Shown here piece by piece: positions 12,890 through 19,424 of a stretch of 20,003 bases of DNA (the first letter of the stretch is position 1; each line of letters opens with the position of its first letter). A model generated the notes under the pieces. It was not told the DNA's origin. It did no database searches and was given only the letters and a program-made list of their open reading frames with translations. Source of the DNA: a virus; the IMG/VR virus record IMGVR_UViG_3300017728_000154, positions 1 through 20,003 of that record, one strand, 5' to 3'. Both the position numbers and the translations under genes were made by a program.

Positions 12890-13314
12890 GAGATGAAAAT
12901 GAGGTCTTCTTCGATTAGTTGGTCCCAGTTGACACGAGGGATATTCTCTAGTTGCTTGAGGTTTGCGAAACGTTCACCACTAAGTGACATACGCATCTCT
13001 ACAATCTTCTTCGCTGTAGCAAAGCCAACGCCAGGTAGACGCTTTTGAATGTACTCAGCAGTAGCAGTATTAAGATTCAATCGTGTTTCTTCAAGCGGTA
13101 CAACACGGCTAGGCGCTTGCTCTTCTTTAACTTCCAATACTGGTGCAGTTACTTTTGCAAGTCGTCCTTTACCTTGCTCATAAGGAACCATCTGATCTAG
13201 TGTTAGATATGTAACGTTACCACCTGCATCACGCACCATCGCGTAGTCTTTATCGTGCTTGCTAATAAACTCTACAAGTTTGCCTGTCTTTGTGTCCTGA
13301 AATAGATTACTCAT
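12886..13314 (-). CDS. ComEA-like helix-hairpin-helix protein
   Basis: A 142-residue protein. Residues 1-52 form a small beta domain (FQDTKTGKLVEFISKHDKDY and a YLTLDQMVPYE end) like a KOW/SH3-type barrel. After a Pro/Glu linker, residues 80-142 (LNLNTATAEYIQKRLPGVGF, then AKKIVEMRMSLSGERFANLK and LENIPRVNWDQL) match the ComEA-type helix-hairpin-helix that binds the DNA backbone without sequence preference. Just downstream of capsid genes it may contact packaged DNA or the packaging vertex, which is inference. Own promoter TAGAATAC lies 21 nt upstream. Confidence 0.8.
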   Translation of the reverse strand: MSNLFQDTKTGKLVEFISKHDKDYAMVRDAGGNVTYLTLDQMVPYEQGKGRLAKVTAPVLEVKEEQAPSRVVPLEETRLNLNTATAEYIQKRLPGVGFATAKKIVEMRMSLSGERFANLKQLENIPRVNWDQLIEEDLIFIS

Positions 13315-13335
13315 ATTAATTATGTATCTTTGGGT

Positions 13336-13341
13336 ATTCTA
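13336..13341 (-). promoter_or_regulatory. -10-only phage promoter, TAGAATAC
   Basis: The hexamer ends 21 nt before the ATG at 13314, 20 nt after the T-tract of the preceding terminator. Confidence 0.55.
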
Positions 13342-13360
13342 ACTTCTTAAGTATAGACAT

Positions 13361-13390
13361 AAAAAAAGAGCCTCATTAGTGAGACTCTTT
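13361..13390 (-). terminator. Rho-independent terminator after capsid operon
   Basis: On the minus strand AAAGAG-T-CTCA / TGAG-G-CTCTTT pair in an 11-position stem with one mismatch and a 4-nt loop, followed by seven T in all. It closes the capsid and decoration-like unit. Confidence 0.85.
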
Positions 13391-13409
13391 AGTTAATTAA
13401 TTGATTAAA

Positions 13410-14039
13410 TCAATAGCCTTGACCAGCCTCAACAGCATAAGGAATATGTGCATCCTCAGTGTCAGGAGCAGGAGCTGCACGGTAATAGCAGACTTCAACC
13501 AAAATGGCGGAAGGTGAATTACGACATGCACCAGCTGAAGGGTTCAACGAAGCGGTAAAGACTCCATCTGTTGTGAACTGAACTGGTGTATCAGCAGTCA
13601 AGTTGACAGCAGTACCATCAACAATACTATTAAGTACAGAAGATACGCCTTCAGCAGGGAAGTAAGAGTCTGCTTCTGCGGTGAGAGTTCCAGTAGCAGG
13701 AGCATTGCTGCCCAAGCTTTCAAGAACAATAGTGTCACCAGCAGCAGATGCTTTCACACCAGGTGCTGAAATTGCAGTGCGGTATACAACTGAACCAGCT
13801 GGAACCACAAATGGCTTGTCCTTACGAGGCTTGTCATCTTGACGAAGGTCAGGAGACAGAATCTGCAGACTATAAGTGCCAACTGGCAACTCATTAGCTG
13901 TAAGAATACCATCGTTATCAGGGTTAAGTACAACGGCACCGACGGCACGGTAGAACTCAACGCCTGGAAGAGCCACAACACCCTGTTCGCGATATGCGTT
14001 CAGGTGGGCTATATAGTTACCGGGAAAAACAATAGACAT
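13410..14039 (-). CDS. 209-aa beta-rich protein, probable capsid decoration protein
   Basis: The start is the ATG at 14039, with AGGAG 8 nt upstream; a TTG frame from 14057 would overlap the capsid gene. The protein begins MSIVFPGNYIAHLNAYREQG and is mainly beta strands with Gly/Ala/Thr-rich turns (ELPVGTYSLQIL, GSVVYRTAISAPG, GDTIVLESLG). The position directly after the major capsid gene, on the same message and before a terminator, is typical of head decoration or stabilising proteins. I do not recognise a named family. Strong Shine-Dalgarno implies high expression. Confidence 0.7.
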   Translation of the reverse strand: MSIVFPGNYIAHLNAYREQGVVALPGVEFYRAVGAVVLNPDNDGILTANELPVGTYSLQILSPDLRQDDKPRKDKPFVVPAGSVVYRTAISAPGVKASAAGDTIVLESLGSNAPATGTLTAEADSYFPAEGVSSVLNSIVDGTAVNLTADTPVQFTTDGVFTASLNPSAGACRNSPSAILVEVCYYRAAPAPDTEDAHIPYAVEAGQGY

Positions 14040-14053
14040 AGTTAGTACTCCTA

Positions 14054-15420
14054 TCAATATACGAAAGAGTAACCAACCGTGATGAAATCCTTATTAAGGG
14101 TTTCAAAACCGGCGAACAAGCTCCAAATCATGATGATGAAACGTGAGAAATCATCGTTGTTGTTCAACAAGATTTGAGCGTTGTTACCACCAATGCCGAC
14201 GCCGACAGCTTGAGGACCGAAGAAAATCAACTGAGCTGCATCGTAATCAGCAGCGACAGCGGACTCATCAGTAATCGTCAGGTTGTATGACGTTTCGGGA
14301 AGGTTGGTGGACTCGAACCAACGGACACCCTCAAAGAGGAAGCCAGTAGGCATTACAGGTTGACCAGCGACAAAGCCAGCTTGGCCATATGCAGGACCCA
14401 TTCCTTGGAAGAAGTTCGCAGAAGGACCGGCAAGTGGGTTCATGGGATCAGCCATCCCGGTTCCGGGATAACGTGCGATTTCGCGGAAGTCACTGTTCTG
14501 ACGCAGATGCATCATTGCAGTGGGGTCCACGATGCAACGGTAGTAACCATCAGCGAAGGTAGGAACGTTGCGCTTACGCATGTCCTTGACGACTTCGAGA
14601 AGGTCGGTAGTTACATCAAATTTGGCAGACTCACCAGCGGCATACTGAGCAATGTTGGAAGCACCAGCGGCTTTTTCTTTGCCACCGGGAAGGTAGTAAC
14701 CGCCTTGCTCATTCGAAGCCTTGCCAGCGGCCTCAGCCTTAAGCAGTTCGTTTGCAAAGACGCGGTCACGCCAACGACGATAGTCATCAAGCAGCGTCAA
14801 GCTACCGATTGACTGGTGAAATACGTTGAGATTACCGGTATCAAGCAGCAAACGCTGAGCGGTGATCAGGGTCTCGCGAGCTACCTTGAAGGTAGAAGGC
14901 TGAGTGGTATCGCGGGAATCGGCGGGGCCTGTATACTCTCTGAGAGTTACTAGAACCTTGTCCTTAACGATATTGCGTGCGGAAGCGGATCCAAGTGTTT
15001 GGTCGGCTGTCCTTTCACGGGACTCCTTAGTGCCAGGCTTACCCCAGAAGCGGTAACGATCAAGCTGAACAGTTTGACCGGGTTGCTTACTGAAGTCATG
15101 GACAACTACGGGCTCAACTGCCATCTCAATGATGTAGGCAGGATGAGGCCGATACAGTTCAGCACCAAGGAGTTTTGGGAAATCATTCGGTTTATCTAAG
15201 ACTTTCGTCAAAGGCCGGACTATCTCTTCAACAAGATCATCTTGTTGCTGGGCGCTGATCTGGTCTTACGAAACACGCTTGTTTCCCCCAGTAGTCTCTG
15301 CACCTTCCTCACAAGTTCGTGTGAGGCTTGGCTCAGGATTAGCATCGTCTATACGTTAAGCCTTCCCTGAATTCACCCAGTTTTAAATCGACAGGAGAGC
15401 TACACTCTATCGATCCACAT
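14054..15420 (-). CDS. Major capsid protein, gene split by a group I intron
   Basis: Proposed exons are 15420-15409 (MWID) and 15187-14054, in frame, giving 381 residues. The body has the features of HK97-fold capsid proteins of the N4gp56-like kind: GQTVQLDRYRFW, an internal helical region (RRWRDRVFANELLK), CIVDPTAMMHLRQNSDFREIA, GVRWFESTNLPE, then QLIFFGPQAVGVGIGGNN and a closing DFITVGYSFVY. It would form the head shell. Exon 1 has GGAG 10 nt before the ATG and a TATTAT element 22 nt upstream. A simple gene call would start at a TTG at 15211, but that lies inside the intron's predicted P9 stem. Unspliced RNA would stop after six codons. The exon limits are my structural inference; the capsid assignment is firmer. 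Confidence 0.8.
15188..15408 (-). ncRNA. Group I intron (IA-like) at the 5' end of the capsid gene
   Basis: Minus-strand pairings make a full core: P3 CTGGGTG (15380-15374) with CGCCCAG (15254-15248); P4 TCAGG with CCTGA (about 15370-15333); P6 CCTCACA (15326-15320) with TGTGAGG (15313-15307); P7 GACTA (15296-15292) with TAGTC (15222-15218); P7.1/P7.2-type stems CTGG/CCAG and GAAACA/TGTTTC; and P8 CAACAAG/CTTGTTG. The conserved boxes AATCCTGAGCC and GCAGAGACTA are clear. P9 is CTTTGAC-GAAA-GTCTTAG, P9.0 is GG/CC, and the last intron base would be G15188. P1 could pair exon ATCGAT with GTCGAT, putting a U.G pair at the 5' splice site. The intron is about 221 nt and encodes no protein. P7.1/P7.2 extras point to subgroup IA. 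Confidence 0.85.
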
Positions 15421-15442
15421 AGATCGTTAACTCCAAAACTAA

Positions 15443-15448
15443 ATAATA
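15443..15448 (-). promoter_or_regulatory. Probable -10 element of capsid gene, TATTAT
   Basis: TATTAT ends 22 nt before the proposed capsid ATG at 15420, the same spacing as other genes here. The leader carries GGAG 10 nt before the ATG, unlike most promoter-proximal genes. Confidence 0.45.
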
Positions 15449-15452
15449 TATA

Positions 15453-15471
15453 GTGACTTCGACTTAGTCAC
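15453..15471. repeat. Inverted repeat just upstream of capsid -10 element
   Basis: GTGACT and AGTCAC form a 6-bp stem with a 7-nt loop immediately upstream of the TATTAT element. It could be an operator or the end of an HNH-associated insert; the role is unknown. Confidence 0.35.
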
Positions 15472-15525
15472 ATGATTAAATAATAACTGCTATATTTAAC
15501 AGGTAATGTTAATAATCGAAAATCA

Positions 15526-16224
15526 ATGGAAAATACAACGACTGGTTCATTTGTTGACACTAACGAATGGGTTCCAATTCATACACTTCCAGGATTTAAT
15601 GCATGTATTGAGTACTTCATTAATAGGCAGGGTCAAGTCAAGAGCACAAAAGGCAACATTGAGCGTATTCTTAGACCTTGTCTAAATGAACAAGGGTATC
15701 CTCAAGTATCACTCACGCAAAGAATTGGTCGTCAAAAACCAAAGAAAGTGCCTATACATAAATTAGTTGCATTTGCATTTCTTGGACTGCCTCCTACCCC
15801 ATACGGAAGAGGTGCTGGCTGTTGTGTCATACACCATAAAGATGAAGATCCCGCTAATTGCTGTGCTGACAATCTCGAATGGATGACAAATAGTGATCAT
15901 CGATTACATCATGGCGCGTCGCTGCATGAAAGTACATCTTTAGAAACCAACGGTTATTCAGAATCTCATAGAAAATCTCAACGCGAGTACCTAAGAAGAC
16001 GTCGTCAAGACCCTGCATTTTTAGAAGCAGAAAAACTTCAGCAACGTGAACGTCGTGCTGCTAGGACACCTGAAGAGAAAGAAGCTCACTTAGCGCGTGA
16101 ACGTCAACGTGATGCAGTGCGCCGTAAACGTAAATCTCAAGATCCCGATAAACTTGCTAAGAAACGTGAGTATCAACGTCAGTGGATGGCAAACAAAAGA
16201 GCAGAACAAAAGCGGTTAAAATAG
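15526..16224 (+). CDS. HNH homing endonuclease (NUMOD4-HNH)
   Basis: A 232-residue protein. Residues 15-50 (EWVPIHTLPGFNACIEYFIN, then GQVKSTKG) match NUMOD4. Residues 76-129 (VPIHKLVAFAFLGLP, IHHKDEDPANC, NLEWMTNSDHRLHH) match the HNH_3 nuclease core, with H103/H104, N111 and N116 at the expected catalytic and metal positions. The C-terminal 90 residues are a long Arg/Lys/Glu-rich helix likely to bind DNA. It lies outside the intron and on the opposite strand, 105 nt from the capsid start, so it is free-standing. It lacks both the TANAATAG element and a clear Shine-Dalgarno, unlike its neighbours, which fits a recent arrival. The likely target is the nearby intron-free capsid allele. Confidence 0.9.
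   Translation: MENTTTGSFVDTNEWVPIHTLPGFNACIEYFINRQGQVKSTKGNIERILRPCLNEQGYPQVSLTQRIGRQKPKKVPIHKLVAFAFLGLPPTPYGRGAGCCVIHHKDEDPANCCADNLEWMTNSDHRLHHGASLHESTSLETNGYSESHRKSQREYLRRRRQDPAFLEAEKLQQRERRAARTPEEKEAHLARERQRDAVRRKRKSQDPDKLAKKREYQRQWMANKRAEQKRLK
16217..16222 (+). promoter_or_regulatory. -10-only phage promoter, TAAAATAG, inside the end of the HNH gene
   Basis: The hexamer ends exactly 24 nt before the ATG at 16247. The octamer includes the last Lys codon and the stop codon of the HNH gene. Confidence 0.65.
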
Positions 16225-16246
16225 TAGAAAGTGATAACTAATTCAG

Positions 16247-16909
16247 ATGGCTGATAGTCTCGTATTAACTGGTGTAAAAGACGTCAGGAAGCACACTGGC
16301 ACTGAGATGCTTCGTCTTAATCCGAAGGGTGGTGGTGATACTTTTCAACTGAAGCGTTGGTGGGTTGCTGGTGGTGTTAGCACCTGCTACGAACCTTGCA
16401 CAGTATTTGATGTGACCACAGCTGCTGGCACTGTGAAGCTTGCACTGGCTACTAAAGCAGAAGGCTCACGTGTTCGTATTGACCACGATGGCTCCTTTAA
16501 CTTCAGCTTCTTTGGTGCTGGTGAAATCAGCCGTGCCTGCCTATTCACTGATGCATTTGAGGTCATCGAGCACTATGTGTTCCCCTCAATCAGTGGTGGA
16601 AAGGTGATGACTGTTACACCACCTGGTGGTGCTAGTCGTCCTTCTGTTACTCCTCCAAAAACCTTCACTGGTGTTACCTTATCCGGTTCTAGTACTGCAA
16701 ATGATTCAGATACTGAAACCTACACTGCTAGTAAGACTGGAACCGCTACTGATGTGACTTATGTCCTCTCTTCAGATGACCCATCTGACGTTGTTAGCAA
16801 CCTAGATGTAACCTTCAGTGGGACAGGTAATCGTGTTTTGACACTAACCGGCTCTTCTACAGAAGTAGGCAACAGTCAGACTGATACCTTGACCGTAACC
16901 ATCAGTTAA
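16247..16909 (+). CDS. 220-aa virion protein with C-terminal Ig-like domain
   Basis: A 220-residue protein. Residues 1-125 are a beta-rich domain (VKDVRKHTGTEMLRLNPKGG, RRIDHDGSFNFSFFGAG-like strands). A Pro/Thr linker (TPPGGASRPSVTPPKTF) leads to residues 135-220, an Ig-like beta-sandwich (TATDVTYVLSSDDPSDVV, then FSGTGNRVLTLTGSS and TDTLTVTIS). Ig-like domains of this kind decorate phage capsids or tails and are thought to bind surface carbohydrate. It is divergent from the capsid gene, with its own TAAAATAG promoter, and its end overlaps the end of the next minus-strand gene by 8 nt. Likely a surface-exposed virion protein; exact position unknown. Confidence 0.75.
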   Translation: MADSLVLTGVKDVRKHTGTEMLRLNPKGGGDTFQLKRWWVAGGVSTCYEPCTVFDVTTAAGTVKLALATKAEGSRVRIDHDGSFNFSFFGAGEISRACLFTDAFEVIEHYVFPSISGGKVMTVTPPGGASRPSVTPPKTFTGVTLSGSSTANDSDTETYTASKTGTATDVTYVLSSDDPSDVVSNLDVTFSGTGNRVLTLTGSSTEVGNSQTDTLTVTIS

Positions 16910-17567
16910 CTTTAGCAATCAGCTTAGGATCAACATCGTTATATGATTTGTAATCAGTTCCAATGAGGCACTCTACGTTGTAGGGTAGCCTCTTTGTATT
17001 ACGTGCATGAAATCCAATATAAAAGTAATCACGAATTGGTAAATACATTTCATCGTATGGATGCTCTTCTCTGGCTTTAGTATATAACCTTACATCAAAC
17101 CAAGCATCGATATACTTATTGCCTGTTTTTAAATTAGCAATTGATACTCCAACGTATGGATTGTTTATTTTCGCAAGGCTGTTTGTAATCTGTGCAGGCT
17201 CATAGGTATTTACAATCTCTAAATCTTTTTTTACATCCATCAATGCTGTTTCGTACGTATTTTCTATTGGAAAGGCTCCAAATATCATATTGAGACACTG
17301 CCATCCTTCTTCTTCAAAGCAAAGGTTACCTGTATCAATAATGTTTAAATCTACTTTTACAAATACATTCTCTGCTCCAAAAAGTCCTACTGTATCTGCA
17401 TACTTAAGAAGACGAGGAATTACAGTTACTCTTTCTAATACTGGCTTTTGTATTGATGCACCTTTTGCATAGTTCAGGGACTTTGCCGCAGCTAATCCTG
17501 CAGGAGCTGTATTATCACTAGAACCATATACAAGATGGTTGTTCAATATCTGTTCTGTGACATCCAT
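16902..17567 (-). CDS. 221-aa protein of unknown function
   Basis: A 221-residue protein starting MDVTEQILNNHLVYGSSDNT. It is mixed alpha/beta with a central acidic aromatic region (LCFEEEGWQCLNMIFGAFP) and many Tyr in the C-terminal half (YIDAWFDVRLYTKAREEHPYD, YFYIGFHARNTK). No membrane segment, signal peptide or known catalytic motif is visible. It has a TACAATAG promoter 23 nt upstream, which abuts the sigma gene stop, and no Shine-Dalgarno. Convergent with the Ig-like gene. Context suggests a late virion or tail gene, but I do not recognise it. Confidence 0.65.
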   Translation of the reverse strand: MDVTEQILNNHLVYGSSDNTAPAGLAAAKSLNYAKGASIQKPVLERVTVIPRLLKYADTVGLFGAENVFVKVDLNIIDTGNLCFEEEGWQCLNMIFGAFPIENTYETALMDVKKDLEIVNTYEPAQITNSLAKINNPYVGVSIANLKTGNKYIDAWFDVRLYTKAREEHPYDEMYLPIRDYFYIGFHARNTKRLPYNVECLIGTDYKSYNDVDPKLIAKVN

Positions 17568-17590
17568 CTTACACGTGCACTCTTTTCTCT

Positions 17591-17596
17591 ATTGTA
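17591..17596 (-). promoter_or_regulatory. -10-only phage promoter, TACAATAG
   Basis: The hexamer ends 23 nt before the ATG at 17567 and directly abuts the stop codon of the sigma gene. Confidence 0.65.
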
Positions 17597-18535
17597 TTAG
17601 AGATATTCGCTTACTTGATTACCGTTCTCCTTAAGTCCACGCAAGGCTTTATGCTCTAGTGTGCGGACACGGTCACGGCTCATATTAAGTACTTGTCCAA
17701 TGGCTGTCATTGACATTGGCTCCAAGATATCTTCACCGATACCGTAACGCATACTGATTACGGCAGCTTGCATTTCAGGCAGGTCTCTAATCATTTCACG
17801 CATATCATCTTTAATACATTGACGCTCAAGTATTTTCTCTGGTAACTGGCTTTCGTCCTCAAGCAGGTCAATTAATGCCGTATCACGATTTTCACCAATT
17901 TTAATCTCAAGCGACGTCGGTTGACGAGCCTTACACATCAAGTCTTTGATATCATCGACTGTCAGCTCAAGATGGTCAGACAGCTGAAATACAGACGGCA
18001 TATAACCATTTATCTGTGACAACTCACGCTGTGCTTTCTTCAGTTTGTTTAGGTTCTCAGTAACGTGGATAGGAAGTCTGATGGCACGGGACTTCTCAGC
18101 AATGGCTCTTGTAATACCTTGGCGAATCCACCAATAAGCATAAGTACTAAATTTGTAGCCACGACCAGGGTCAAACTTTTCAACGCCACGGACGAGACCA
18201 ATCGTTCCTTCTTGGATAATGTCCAAGAGTTCCATATTTCTCTTCGTGTACTTTTTGGCAACAGAAACCACGAGTCTGAGGTTAGCGGTAACCATCTTGT
18301 CTTTTGCTTTCTGTCCATCGCGTAACTCTCTTTTAATTGTTTTCAGCGGAATATCCCAAGCCTTTGCTAGTCCTTCATTGTCTAGCTCTAGCTCTTTCTT
18401 TTGTGTCTCTAGTTCCATCAATCGTTGAACTTTACGACCTAACAGAATCTCTTCGTCGTGCTCAAGAAGTGGAATCCTTCCAATGTCACGCAAATATGCA
18501 CGAACTGAATCACCTGAAATCTTTGGTTGCGCCAT
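17597..18535 (-). CDS. Phage-encoded sigma-70 family factor (primary/group 2 type)
   Basis: A 312-residue protein with region 1.2 (DSVRAYLRDIGRIPLLEHDE, 10-29), an intact region 2 (NLRLVVSVAKKYTKR, LLDIIQEGTIGLVRGVEKFD, then GYKFSTYAYWWIRQGITRAI), region 3 and region 4.2 (SMTAIGQVLNMSRDRVRTLE, HKALRGLK). The -10-reading residues of region 2.4 (Gln and Thr in WWIRQGIT) are kept. The FSTYAYWWIRQ and IRLPIHVTENL pattern is like cyanobacterial group 1/2 sigma factors, suggesting capture from a host. It lacks region 1.1. Region 4.2 has Thr-Leu where the primary factor usually has Gln-Ile, so -35 contacts may differ. It would bind host core RNA polymerase and redirect it. It has the only canonical -35/-10 promoter seen here and AAGGA/AGGAG sites before the ATG. 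Confidence 0.95.
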   Translation of the reverse strand: MAQPKISGDSVRAYLRDIGRIPLLEHDEEILLGRKVQRLMELETQKKELELDNEGLAKAWDIPLKTIKRELRDGQKAKDKMVTANLRLVVSVAKKYTKRNMELLDIIQEGTIGLVRGVEKFDPGRGYKFSTYAYWWIRQGITRAIAEKSRAIRLPIHVTENLNKLKKAQRELSQINGYMPSVFQLSDHLELTVDDIKDLMCKARQPTSLEIKIGENRDTALIDLLEDESQLPEKILERQCIKDDMREMIRDLPEMQAAVISMRYGIGEDILEPMSMTAIGQVLNMSRDRVRTLEHKALRGLKENGNQVSEYL

Positions 18536-18557
18536 ATACTCCTGTCCTTATGTATTA

Positions 18558-18586
18558 ATCATAGCCTCTAATTCTAGCTACGTCAA
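18558..18586 (-). promoter_or_regulatory. Canonical sigma-70 promoter of the sigma gene
   Basis: TTGACG (18586-18581), a 17-nt spacer and TATGAT (18563-18558) lie in the gap after the upstream gene, 22 nt before the ATG. It is the only site in the window where I see a clear -35 box, consistent with reading by host polymerase. Confidence 0.75.
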
Positions 18587-18589
18587 CAT

Positions 18590-18871
18590 TTAACCGTGCA
18601 TTCTTGCAAACCTAAGTGACTCTTTAGGCTCTTCTTCTCTACCTTCTAATGCTTCTACTGCCATTGCTTGTGCAGCATGTTCGTTAAATCCTTTGGATTT
18701 ATAATTATCTTCGTATTGCTGATACTTTTCTACGGAACCTTCAAAGTCGTCATGTGTAATCATCTCAGCTGCCATCTGATTAGCAGCTTGATCTGGAATA
18801 CCGTCTGACTTTAGGTGTTTCCAGATATTCTGATATAGTTCAGGAGTTACCTCTTCACCAGCTTTACGCAC
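18590..18871 (-). CDS. 93-aa helical acidic protein, unknown function
   Basis: A 93-residue protein from a GTG at 18871; the first residues are MRKAGEEVTPELYQNIWKHL. It is helical and acidic, with two similar helices, IPDQAANQMAAEMI and FNEHAAQAMAVEAL, that look like a duplicated UBA-like or Gln/Ala helix pair. The GTG start is supported by a TACAAT element 25 nt upstream and by the lack of a suitable ATG. It ends just before the sigma gene promoter. Function unknown. Confidence 0.65.
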   Translation of the reverse strand: MRKAGEEVTPELYQNIWKHLKSDGIPDQAANQMAAEMITHDDFEGSVEKYQQYEDNYKSKGFNEHAAQAMAVEALEGREEEPKESLRFARMHG

Positions 18872-18896
18872 GATAATTACTAATCAGACTATTAAT

Positions 18897-18902
18897 ATTG
18901 TA
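18897..18902 (-). promoter_or_regulatory. -10-only phage promoter, TACAATAT
   Basis: The hexamer ends 25 nt before the GTG at 18871. Confidence 0.5.
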
Positions 18903-18911
18903 GTCAATTGA

Positions 18912-19394
18912 TTACATATACTGGTTCTTAGTAGCAACCTCACCACCGAGGTCAGGGCTCATTCCAGCGGACATTGCTTTACCTGTAGCAATACCATTCA
19001 TGAACTTAGCTTTCTCAGGTGATTGCATCACTGCATTCATCTTCATCAGTGCTGTTCCTGACTGATTGGCATACAGTGCTTCTGACATACGCTCGGCAGC
19101 AAAGAGTTGTGCCTTTGCTTCTTGATCTGATTGAGCAGCTGTCTGACTACGGACTTGGCCCATTGCATTGGTAGCAGCTTGAGGTGCTGCACTGACAATG
19201 TTCTGAAGAGTGTTCTGTTCAGCAAGACGCTGATTGTTATATGATTGAACATTTGTAGCGGCTGCGTTTGATACACCGTCATATGCATTCGGACCAGGAC
19301 GAACAGGGCTAGTCATTCCGCCCAATCCTCTTTGCATTGAGGACATGCCGAGGGTTTCTTGTGCAACTGAATATGGAGTTCTGTTGATAGCCAT
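18912..19394 (-). CDS. 160-aa Gln/Ala/Met-rich probable virion protein
   Basis: A 160-residue protein starting MAINRTPYSVAQETLGMSSM. After a flexible N-terminus (GGMTSPVRPGPNAYDG), residues 45-125 are a long Gln/Ala-rich amphipathic helical region (QSYNNQRLAEQNTLQNIV, QSDQEAKAQLFAAERMSEAL), followed by a Gly/Met-rich tail. Its composition resembles internal core or scaffold-associated phage proteins. It lies between the acidic right-edge protein and the capsid locus. Full TACAATAG promoter exactly 24 nt upstream, no Shine-Dalgarno. The family is not recognised. Confidence 0.65.
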   Translation of the reverse strand: MAINRTPYSVAQETLGMSSMQRGLGGMTSPVRPGPNAYDGVSNAAATNVQSYNNQRLAEQNTLQNIVSAAPQAATNAMGQVRSQTAAQSDQEAKAQLFAAERMSEALYANQSGTALMKMNAVMQSPEKAKFMNGIATGKAMSAGMSPDLGGEVATKNQYM

Positions 19395-19418
19395 TACTTA
19401 ATACCGTTCTATATATCT

Positions 19419-19424
19419 ATTGTA
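19419..19424 (-). promoter_or_regulatory. -10-only phage promoter, TACAATAG
   Basis: The hexamer ends exactly 24 nt before the ATG at 19394. An inverted repeat (19425-19448) lies directly upstream. Confidence 0.65.

Noticed and set aside
13410-14057. TTG at 14057 as start of the decoration-like protein
   Set aside because: The ATG at 14039 has AGGAG 8 nt upstream and avoids overlap with the capsid stop.
15157-15211. TTG at 15211 as the true start of the capsid protein
   Set aside because: It lies in the predicted P9 stem of the intron, has no near Shine-Dalgarno, and the open frame upstream of it is P8/P7 sequence. The ATG at 15420 has promoter and GGAG at proper spacing and joins in frame after splicing.
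15405-15426. Alternative P1 hairpin CGATCT/GGATCG placing the 5' splice site after 15421
   Set aside because: It pairs well, with a U.G at the end, but the spliced message would then have no in-frame start codon for the capsid protein. I keep it as a weaker alternative.
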